Below, in pieces: positions 34,325-41,831 of a DNA stretch of 47,147 bases. The stretch is from Clostridiaceae bacterium (lineage in GTDB: Bacteria; Bacillota; Clostridia; Saccharofermentanales; Fastidiosipilaceae): positions 1 through 47,147 of the forward strand of contig JAAYOA010000061.1 of assembly GCA_012520525.1 (NCBI GenBank), read 5' to 3'. Every line of letters starts with the position of its first letter. The first letter of the stretch is position 1. The position numbers and the translations under genes are program-made. A model generated the notes under the pieces. It did not search any database, was not told the DNA's origin, and was given only the letters and a program-made list of their open reading frames with translations.

Positions 34325-34900
34325 ATGAAAAACTTAAATCATCAAAAAGGAGAGGGGGGTATATTTTCAAGGCAAGAAGAAAAAACAATCGTGCCGGAAC
34401 AACTCATTGTCGATGTAGAAATATGTCGCCCCCACGTAACTTTACCCGAATATGTTCATATCGGTGACGCCGGCATGGATGTAAGGGCAGCTGAAGACGT
34501 AGAACTGGCACCGGGAGAAACAGTGCTCGTGCCTACAGGATTAAAGTTTGATTTACCTTTAGGTTGGGAAATTCAGGTACGTCCACGCAGTGGGCTTAGT
34601 TTGAATACGCCTCTGCGATTGGCAAACGCTCCGGGTACGATCGACTCAGGATTTAAAGATGAGCTTCATATTATAGTTCATAACAGCAGTTGTCATTGCC
34701 AAGTCGCGGAAGAGAATAAAACTGCTATATTCAATGTCAAGAGCAAAGGAAATAAAAAGGGTACCTACCGAATTGCAGCGGGTGATCGCATTGCCCAAAT
34801 TTTATTTGCGCCAGTGCATCAGACCCAAATAAGACCTGTAGAAAAACTACAAGAGCATTCACCCAATCGCGGCGGAGGCTTTGGACACAGCGGATTTTAA
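34325..34900 (+). CDS. dut: dUTP diphosphatase (trimeric type)
   Basis: The enzyme hydrolyses dUTP to dUMP and PPi, keeping uracil out of DNA and feeding dTMP synthesis. Five motifs are found in order: DAGMDVRA, RPRSGLS, NAPGTIDSGFKDEL, GDRIAQILF and NRGGGFGHSGF. Two points differ from the common form. Motif 3 has Phe and Lys-Asp where Tyr-Arg-Gly is usual, and about 25 extra residues (SSCHCQVAEENKTAIFN...) lie between motifs 3 and 4. The first 30 residues are an extension without counterpart. AAAGAGG is six bases before ATG 34325. Activity is likely but the altered motif 3 deserves a check. Confidence 0.88.
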   Translation: MKNLNHQKGEGGIFSRQEEKTIVPEQLIVDVEICRPHVTLPEYVHIGDAGMDVRAAEDVELAPGETVLVPTGLKFDLPLGWEIQVRPRSGLSLNTPLRLANAPGTIDSGFKDELHIIVHNSSCHCQVAEENKTAIFNVKSKGNKKGTYRIAAGDRIAQILFAPVHQTQIRPVEKLQEHSPNRGGGFGHSGF

Positions 34901-34944
34901 AAATGATCGGCAAGATCTCTGACGCAGGCAGATAGGAGAATTAA

Positions 34945-36294
34945 ATGGCAATCATGAATCATATTCGTACTCAAATTCCCCCTTCCATTTACGACAATGT
35001 ATATCAATATTTGACTGCTGCAAACTGGCCTTGTGATGGTCTGAATCTGGAAAAAGAAACAACCGCCTTTCGAGAAAATCTGCAGTATGGCTTGAATCAC
35101 TGGGACACAGTCATGCATATGTTTCCTTCTTTTATTAATGTCAGCGAGGCAATCCCTGTAAATGAAACGGCCATTGTTATTGATGCAGGGGGAACGAATT
35201 TGCGTCTAGCAACAGTGTATTTTGATGATCAATATGAACCGATAATAGAACATTTTGAACAACACTTAATGCCTGGTATGGACGGACCTTGTGGATATGA
35301 AGAGTTCTATGATATTTTAGCAGCACTTGTTGAACCACTTTTAATTTATAGTACTAAGATTGGTTTTTGTTTTAGTTTTGCAACGAAAATGTTGCCTAAT
35401 AAAGATGGTTTGCCCAAACCTTTTAGCAAAGAATTACAATTAAACGCCATAGTCAACCGTCCCATCGGACAGTCACTTCATGAAGCTTTGATCAGAAGAG
35501 GCGCTTTGTCTGAAAAAGATAAATTTGAAATCGTTATTTTAAATGATTCGGTGGCAGCCCTGCTCGGCGGTCTACAACATGTTAAGCAAGAAGGCTTATC
35601 TGTTTAAAATTACATCGGTTATATCTTAGGTACGGGAACTAATACTGCATATATTGAAGACAATTCTAGGATTACTAAATTAAAAGATCATTCAAATGTC
35701 GGACGGATGGTTATGAACACCGAGTCCGGTACTTATCCTATTGAAAACCGCAGTCGGTTTGACAGGGACTTGGATGCAAAAACCCAGTATCCCAACGATC
35801 ATTTGTTTGAAAAAATGATTTCAGGGCGCTATAAAGGGGATTTATTGGATGAAATTATAAGTCAATCTATTAAACATACAGATCTATTTTCTACTGCTTT
35901 CAGAATAGCTTATCGCGATTGTGATTGTGTGAACACAATCGCCATGAGTTCTTTTATAGAAGACCCCTATGCAAGTGGTTCTCTGGCTGATCTTTGTGCT
36001 GAGGAAACTGACAGAGCGACAATGATGTTGCTTGCCCATGCCATCGAAGATAGAGCTGCTCAACTGGCATGCTGTAATATCGCAGGCATTTTGACCCATC
36101 TCAAACCAGACAACCAACTGCCAGTTGCCCTTATAATTGACGGCAGCACTTATTTTAAATCCCCGACTTTTAAAGCATATTTAGATCATTATTTTTCAAA
36201 ATATATAAATAAAAAATTAAATTATAAATTACAGATCATACCTTCAGTGAACGGCAATCTCGTTGGAGCAACGGTGGCAATTTTAACAAATTAA
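34945..36294 (+). pseudogene. Hexokinase family gene interrupted by one in-frame TAA
   Basis: The two track ORFs (34945-35607 and 35707-36294) lie in the same frame and are joined by readable coding sequence after a single TAA at 35605-35607 (codon 221 of 450). Before the stop the protein has VIDAGGTNLRLATVYF, the phosphate-1 motif of hexokinases, and LNDSVAALLGG with the catalytic Asp. Directly after the stop comes NYIGYILGTGTNTAYIED, the phosphate-2 motif. The chain ends with a further LIIDGSTYFKS block, so the whole fold is encoded. Intact, it would phosphorylate glucose with ATP. The gene is a recent pseudogene, a sequencing error, or a case of readthrough. ATAGGAG sets the ATG; it follows dut closely. 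Confidence 0.8.
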
Positions 36295-36336
36295 TAATCC
36301 TAGTAAACCTAATGCAAAGAGTTAATGTCACATCGT

Positions 36337-37407
36337 TCACTGCTTAGAATTGTCAAGTTTTTTTAGGTAATTTAAAACAATTTCAATGTATCGTTCCTGA
36401 TCATCAAAAAATGATTCGTAAAGCCCTGTACTTTTGCTAGTATAGACATCCGTCAAACCATGATGCTGAGTCAGTCGTGCTGTAGACACAGCATTTGTAT
36501 TTTGTGAATCTATCTCGCCGTACGATGTTTGTTGAATGATTAAAACTGGGATGGGCAAGTCGCGGACACTTTTTGTAATATCAATATTTTTTGCGAGGCC
36601 TGCAGTGAGGCGAACAGCGTAGGGAACGGTGTGTTTGGTAATTGAGTGCAAGAAGAAATCACCCTCTTGTACAGCATATTTAATATAATCATCGGAAAAG
36701 GGCAGGGGAGAGTCGAGAATCATGCCTTTGATAGCGTTGCGTCTAAATGTTAAGTTGTGGAGAGCCTCATTGGCAACTTCTTCAATGACTTCGGTTGCTT
36801 GACCGTCACTGACTTCACCTTTAGAGTTAGGAAGATAGCCCTCTGGCAAGTGATTCCAGGCGGCTATTGCGGAAGTCACCCCACATCCGATGCCGTATAA
36901 AACGACATCAGGAGATCCGGTCGCATTATAAAGATAACGCATGGCGGCAACCACATCCTCCCACTCGGTATAACCGAAAGTTGATAATTCGCCATCTGAT
37001 GAACCAGCATGACGTTGGTCAAAGGTTAAAACATTATAACCGACCTTGTTGGCAATTTGAATTAGCTCCCTCGTCTCGTTGCCGAAGGGCAAGCGATGGC
37101 TGGCATGGGGGTGAATGATAATTAAACTGATGCCATTTGAATTTTTTGCCGGAAAAAACCAACCATTTAAATTAGTATGGTCATCTAATGATAGAAATGT
37201 CACTGGAATGAAAGAATGCATATTGTTAGCAGCATAGGTATCCAATGAAACTTTTTCGTCCCGCATTAGTTTATTTCCTTGGATAAAAGTCAACCCAGCA
37301 AAAAGAATGGCCATCAAAGCGACCAAAAGAAGAATTATGGTAAATCTAATAAAGCGTCCTTTGCCTTTTTTAGGTTTAGACGCGACAGCAGTCTGTGTTC
37401 TTCGCAT
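36337..37407 (-). CDS. Membrane-anchored alpha/beta-hydrolase-like protein lacking nucleophile
   Basis: The 356-residue protein has a basic N-terminus and one membrane helix (about 20-42), so the hydrolase-like domain should be outside the cell. The fold order is clear: LIIIHPHASHRLPFG, VLTFDQRHAGSSDGELSTFGYTEWEDV, and the elbow VVLYGIGCGVTSA. In YqkD-type relatives the elbow reads G-x-S-M-G, while here the Ser position is Gly174 (GGA, bases 36886-36888). The later Asp and His blocks are also not recognisable (LIIQQTSYGEIDSQNT; KSTGLYES). It is therefore probably not a working serine hydrolase. It converges with the hexokinase gene and stands alone on the minus strand. A peptide- or lipid-binding role is possible; the function is unknown. 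Confidence 0.72.
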   Translation of the reverse strand: MRRTQTAVASKPKKGKGRFIRFTIILLLVALMAILFAGLTFIQGNKLMRDEKVSLDTYAANNMHSFIPVTFLSLDDHTNLNGWFFPAKNSNGISLIIIHPHASHRLPFGNETRELIQIANKVGYNVLTFDQRHAGSSDGELSTFGYTEWEDVVAAMRYLYNATGSPDVVLYGIGCGVTSAIAAWNHLPEGYLPNSKGEVSDGQATEVIEEVANEALHNLTFRRNAIKGMILDSPLPFSDDYIKYAVQEGDFFLHSITKHTVPYAVRLTAGLAKNIDITKSVRDLPIPVLIIQQTSYGEIDSQNTNAVSTARLTQHHGLTDVYTSKSTGLYESFFDDQERYIEIVLNYLKKLDNSKQ

Positions 37408-37799
37408 ATAGAACTCCCAAATTCAGTTGATTTGAAGAGAATATTATCAGTCTTTGGCATCCGTAATTTTACTCTAGTTTGAGTATATGAATGATAAAAT
37501 TAATAAGCAAGGTAAAATGATAGTGTGAAACATATAAAATGCGTGAAACAGTACATTGAAACTTGATGTAATAAAGCTTTAATCATAACGAAATATTTTT
37601 AGTTGGTTGTTCACTAAACAAGCGATATAAAAGTTAATTATTATTTTTATTTTATATTATGGACAAAGCTAGCTTTATTCTTCACTTTAAAATAATATTG
37701 CCTTTTTACAGTTGACTTAAACTAGGTTAAAGTATAATTCATAATTGTTTGAAAATAGGTATATGGATAGAAAATATATTAAAACAGGGATATCGTTAT
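37408..37799 (+). promoter_or_regulatory. Divergent intergenic region with tsaD promoter
   Basis: About 390 bases lack a convincing gene. On the plus strand TTGACT (37712-37717) and TATAAT (37733-37738), spaced by 15, form the likely tsaD promoter. AAAGCTAGCTTT (37665-37676) is a perfect palindrome, and TAAAGCTTTA occurs near 37573. No RNA structure is recognised. Confidence 0.5.
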
Positions 37800-38861
37800 A
37801 TGTATATTTTAGGCATAGAATCTTCCTGCGATGAGACAGCGGCGGCTGTGATTAAAGACGGCAGAGAAATTTATTCAAATATAATAGCGAGTCAGATTGA
37901 TATTCATAAGGTGTATGGTGGCGTGGTGCCAGAAATTGCTTCCCGACACCATCTCGATGGTATTCTGCCAGTTATTTATGAAAGTCTGAGCGAAGCGGAT
38001 ATCACACTTGCAGACTTAGACGGCATAGCGGTTACTTTTGCACCGGGGCTGGTGGGGGCTCTTTTGGTTGGTGTAGCGTCGGCAAAGGGCTTGGCCTTAG
38101 CTACAGGGTTGCCACTTTACCCAGTTCACCATATCGCTGCTCATATTGCTGCTAGTTTTCTTTTGGATCAAGCACCGCAAACACCGTTTATAAGTCTGGT
38201 TGTATCTGGCGGACATAGTCATATCATTCGGGTTGTTAGCATGACAGAATATGAAATACTCGGCAGTACAAGGGATGATGCAGCGGGAGAAGCCTTTGAT
38301 AAAGTTGCCAGAGCTGTGGGACTAGGCTATCCTGGCGGTCCTTTAATTGACCAAGCATCCACTGGCGGTAATCCTCGAGCTATTCGTTTTCCAGAGACTG
38401 ATTTTGGGGACGGTAATTTTGATTATTCATTTAGTGGTGTTAAAACAGCGGCCTTGAATTATTTAAACCAAATGGAGCAGTACCGCAGTCGCAAGCCTGA
38501 ATTATATGAAAAATATTTTAATCTCGCTGACTTTTGCGCGAGTTTCCAATTTGCGATTACCCATGCACTGACGCGACAACTGATGGAAGCGGCAGCAGCT
38601 TATCCCAGTGAAGATATTATTTTGGCAGGCGGTGTGGCGGCAAATCGCAGTCTTCGAACAGCCCTTGAAGCTGCTTGCATGGAGACAGGGCGAAGATTTA
38701 TTTGCCCACCGCCCCAACTTTGCACAGACAATGCAGCGATGGTGGGTGCTCTAGGTTATCAACTGGCGATAGCCGGAGTTGAGCCTGCTACAGGGCGACT
38801 TGATGCTATAGCTAATCTACCGATCGACATTTGGGCTAAAAATCTCAAATACCTGAGCTAA
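37800..38861 (+). CDS. tsaD: tRNA t6A threonylcarbamoyltransferase TsaD
   Basis: TsaD transfers the threonylcarbamoyl group to A37 of ANN-decoding tRNAs, working with TsaB and TsaE in the cytoplasm. The 353-residue protein starts MYILGIESSCDETAAAV, the typical N-terminus. VHHIAAHIAAS holds the metal-binding His pair, FISLVVSGGHSHI is the ATPase-fold signature, and DDAAGEAFDKVARAVGLGYPGGP is the strict family motif; a final LCTDNAAMVG supplies the metal-binding Asp. The track start (TTG 37749) has no SD and adds 17 residues, so ATG 37800 is chosen. smpB follows after about 110 bases. The t6A made here is the substrate of TrmO-type enzymes such as the one proposed at 10061. Confidence 0.96.
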   Translation: MYILGIESSCDETAAAVIKDGREIYSNIIASQIDIHKVYGGVVPEIASRHHLDGILPVIYESLSEADITLADLDGIAVTFAPGLVGALLVGVASAKGLALATGLPLYPVHHIAAHIAASFLLDQAPQTPFISLVVSGGHSHIIRVVSMTEYEILGSTRDDAAGEAFDKVARAVGLGYPGGPLIDQASTGGNPRAIRFPETDFGDGNFDYSFSGVKTAALNYLNQMEQYRSRKPELYEKYFNLADFCASFQFAITHALTRQLMEAAAAYPSEDIILAGGVAANRSLRTALEAACMETGRRFICPPPQLCTDNAAMVGALGYQLAIAGVEPATGRLDAIANLPIDIWAKNLKYLS

Positions 38862-38972
38862 AAGCATTTGTCAGGACAATTTAATGAGGTTTGATATCGC
38901 AGCAAAAATATAGACATATAAAGTCGAACTTTTGTATTATTGATTGCAAATTTGGAATTTGGGTGTAAATAT

Positions 38973-39434
38973 ATGAAAGACAATATAAAACTAATTACAA
39001 AAAATCGTAAAGCCAGAAGGGAATACGAAATTATTGAGACCTATGAAGCTGGTATTGAATTAAAGGGTACCGAAGTTAAATCGATCCGATTGGGCAATGT
39101 CAACATTGCCGATAGTTACGCAATGATAAAGAATAACGAGCTTTATCTTGTAGGTGCCCACATAAGTCCCTATGAACAGGGCAACAGATATAATGTGGAT
39201 CCCACCCGAGATCGCAAATTATTGATGCACAAGAAAGAAATTATGCGTCTATTCGGTCGCACTCAACAACAGGGATTAACATTGATTCCCCTGTCCTTGT
39301 ATTTCAAAAATAGCCGGGTAAAAGTAGAATTGGCTTTAGGTAAAGGTAAGAAGTTACATGACAAGCGGGAGGATATAATAAGACGAGAAACCGACCGTGC
39401 TGTTGCACGTAACATTAAAAATTTCAATAATTAG
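38973..39434 (+). CDS. smpB: SsrA-binding protein SmpB
   Basis: SmpB binds tmRNA and carries it to stalled ribosomes for trans-translation. The 153-residue protein shows NRKARREYEIIETYEAGIEL, the strict GTEVKSIRLGNVNIADSYA, and HISPYEQGNRYNVDPTRDRKLLMH. The C-terminal GKKLHDKREDIIRRETDRAVAR helix occupies the decoding centre. The track starts at 38940. ATG 38973 gives the normal length. No tmRNA gene (ssrA) is recognised in the 240 bases downstream or elsewhere in the window. Confidence 0.96.
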   Translation: MKDNIKLITKNRKARREYEIIETYEAGIELKGTEVKSIRLGNVNIADSYAMIKNNELYLVGAHISPYEQGNRYNVDPTRDRKLLMHKKEIMRLFGRTQQQGLTLIPLSLYFKNSRVKVELALGKGKKLHDKREDIIRRETDRAVARNIKNFNN

Positions 39435-39614
39435 CGTCGCGTTAAAATAATAAAATATTAATATTTAGTTAATCCTCTCTTTTTATAGGGGGTAAAATGC
39501 CTTGAACTGAACAAGATAAACATAAATCAAATTGCACAAATTATTGTTAAGTTTACAGCAATAATCTGCCAAATTTACAATTCTTAAAGTATAATATTAA
39601 AAAGATAAATTATT

Positions 39615-39650
39615 CGTCGGTATAGTTGTTAAACTACCGGCGTTTATTTC
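39615..39650 (+). terminator. Possible hairpin between smpB and the MMPL gene
   Basis: CGTCGGTATAGTT and AACTACCGGCG pair with a two-base bulge and a wobble, then TTTATTT. It could end the smpB transcript, but a -10-like TATAAT (about 39590) just upstream would place it in the leader of the next gene. Confidence 0.4.
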
Positions 39651-39677
39651 AGTCTAATAAAACTGAGGAGTCTATCA

Positions 39678-41831
39678 ATGCGCAAGCTCAGCTATTTTAT
39701 TGTTCGCCACCGCAAACTAATTATGGTTGTCTTCATTATTCTATGTGTCTTATCCGTGATCGGTATGACACAAGTAAAAATCAACTACAGTTTACAGGAT
39801 TATTTGCCAAAAGATGTTCCTTCAACCCAGGCAATTGATAAATTGTCTGAAGAATTTGATATGACACTTCCTAATGCACAGGTCATGGTGCCAATCGACT
39901 CGATCCAAGAGGGTCTGCAAATTAAAAACGATTTGAGACGAAGCGACGGTGTTATATCTGTTCTCTGGTTGGACGATAGTGTTGATTTGGCAGTACCTAT
40001 CGAAATGGCCGATCAAGCTACTGTAGAGGGCTTTTATAAAGACGGAATGGCTCTCTATCAAGTAGCGATCAACACCAACGATGCCGAGAGTAAGCTAGAA
40101 GCAATATATGACTTACACGAAGATGTGAGGGTGAGTGGCAATTTAGTAGATTTAGCCAATGCCCAATTCTCGTCCCAGCATGAAATTGGAAGAATTACAT
40201 TATTTGTAATCCCAATTGCTTTGATCATTCTATTAATTAGTACCCATTCATGGTTAGAACCATTTGTGTTTGCTGTTGCGATTGGTGTCGGCATTTTATT
40301 AAACATGGGTACAAACTTTTTTATAAAAGAAATTTCATTTATAACCCAGACAATAGCCGCTGTTTTACAGCTCGCTGTTTCGATGGACTATGCCATCTTT
40401 TTATTGAATCAATTTAATCAACTACGCCAGGAAGGTTATGATGCAGAAGAGGCCATGGCCTTGGGCATTCAAAAGTCGGTAACGGCAATCGCTTCGTCAG
40501 CTATGACAACGGTCTTTGGATTTTTAGCACTAATCTTTATGCGGTTTTCATTAGGAGCTGACTTAGGCTTAGTCATGGCTAAGGGAATATTATTTAGTTT
40601 TATCTCTGTCATTATTTTCATGCCTGTTTTACTTTTAGGTGTTTATAAATTTATAGATAAGACAACCCACCGACCTTTTATACCAGATTTTACTTTTCTC
40701 GGACGCTTTGTCATTAAAGCCCGTTGGGGAATAATAATTTTAGGTGCCATATTAATTTTACCGGGTTTTCTCGGCAGTCGCAGCAACAAATTTATTTATG
40801 GCAACATAGGTTATCCTGATGACTCTAAAATTTTTGAGGATCGACAACTTATTAATGATCATTTTGGCATCAATCAACAGCTTTCGCTATTAGTCCCTCG
40901 TGGCAATATACCAAAAGAATTAGAACTCGAAGAAAAGTTAGAATCAGTGCCAGAAATAAAGTCGGTCATCTCCTATGTGTCCACGGTAGACAAAGCTATT
41001 CCGACCGACGTGGTTCCTGAGGATCAATTGTCCATGCTGATGTCGGACAACTACAGCAATTTTATAATCACGGCAGAGATGCCCGGTGAAGGAGATAAAA
41101 CCTTCCGAGTTGTTGAAGAAGTGCGTCAAATTGCTCACTCCGTTTATGATGAGAATTATTATCTAAATGGATTAAGTGTTGTCATGATGGACATGAAAAC
41201 AACCATAGAGGCGGACGAGAAGATCGTCAACGGTTTAGCCATTTTGGCTATCGCCTTGACCATTATGTTTGCCTTCAAATCTTTAACTTTGCCCCTTATT
41301 TTAGTACTGACGATCGAGCTCGCTATTTGGATTAACTTATCGGTGCCCTATTTTTCTAATATTGAAATCAGTTATGTCGGTTACCTCATTATTAGTACTG
41401 TTCAGTTGGGTGCTACGGTGGACTATGCAATTTTCTATACCGATAAATATTTGACGCATCGACGAACCATGAAACGAAAACAGGCTATTTTAAAGACGTC
41501 TGGAACAGTTATAAAGTCTCTTTTACCACCTGCCCTGATTTTGACTTGTACAGGCCTTGTTCTGAACATGATTTCTTCGTTGTCTATTGTTAGTGAACTG
41601 GGAGAAATTTTGGCTAGAGGAGCAGTACTATCATTCACAATGGTTATTTTTTTACTGCCTTGCCTGTTGTACTACTTTGACTTTATTATTCGCAAAACAA
41701 CGAGGGGTCTACACCTTATGCACGATGAAGTACTGCATCATCGATTACATCATCGAAAGCGTTCATCTAAAAATGAAGCAACAAATTCTTTGGCTAACAA
41801 ACCTTCTCACACAGAGAGGAGCAATCCATGA
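39678..41831 (+). CDS. MMPL/RND-family membrane transporter
   Basis: The 717-residue protein has the twofold RND layout: membrane helix 1 (about 13-31), a large outer loop (32-170), a group of helices to about 345, then the same pattern again to about 690. Motifs AVSMDYAIFLLNQFNQ and GATVDYAIFYTDKYL are the paired D-Y-A-I segments of the MMPL proton path, one in each half. Known members export lipids, siderophores or peptides. The stop overlaps the next ORF by four bases (ATGA), so the two proteins are made together. No TetR or MarR gene lies next to it. GAGGAG is at SD distance before ATG 39678. The substrate is unknown. Confidence 0.88.
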   Translation: MRKLSYFIVRHRKLIMVVFIILCVLSVIGMTQVKINYSLQDYLPKDVPSTQAIDKLSEEFDMTLPNAQVMVPIDSIQEGLQIKNDLRRSDGVISVLWLDDSVDLAVPIEMADQATVEGFYKDGMALYQVAINTNDAESKLEAIYDLHEDVRVSGNLVDLANAQFSSQHEIGRITLFVIPIALIILLISTHSWLEPFVFAVAIGVGILLNMGTNFFIKEISFITQTIAAVLQLAVSMDYAIFLLNQFNQLRQEGYDAEEAMALGIQKSVTAIASSAMTTVFGFLALIFMRFSLGADLGLVMAKGILFSFISVIIFMPVLLLGVYKFIDKTTHRPFIPDFTFLGRFVIKARWGIIILGAILILPGFLGSRSNKFIYGNIGYPDDSKIFEDRQLINDHFGINQQLSLLVPRGNIPKELELEEKLESVPEIKSVISYVSTVDKAIPTDVVPEDQLSMLMSDNYSNFIITAEMPGEGDKTFRVVEEVRQIAHSVYDENYYLNGLSVVMMDMKTTIEADEKIVNGLAILAIALTIMFAFKSLTLPLILVLTIELAIWINLSVPYFSNIEISYVGYLIISTVQLGATVDYAIFYTDKYLTHRRTMKRKQAILKTSGTVIKSLLPPALILTCTGLVLNMISSLSIVSELGEILARGAVLSFTMVIFLLPCLLYYFDFIIRKTTRGLHLMHDEVLHHRLHHRKRSSKNEATNSLANKPSHTERSNP

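Noticed and set aside
34945-36294. Frameshift in the hexokinase gene
   Set aside because: Both ORFs are in the same frame (start distance 762, a multiple of three) and the interval reads as hexokinase, so only a stop codon separates them.
37665-37676. AAAGCTAGCTTT palindrome as an operator
   Set aside because: It is short, AT-rich and not placed over the proposed promoter, so chance is a sufficient explanation.
39435-39677. tmRNA gene next to smpB
   Set aside because: No tRNA-like ends or Ala-rich tag frame could be recognised in this gap.
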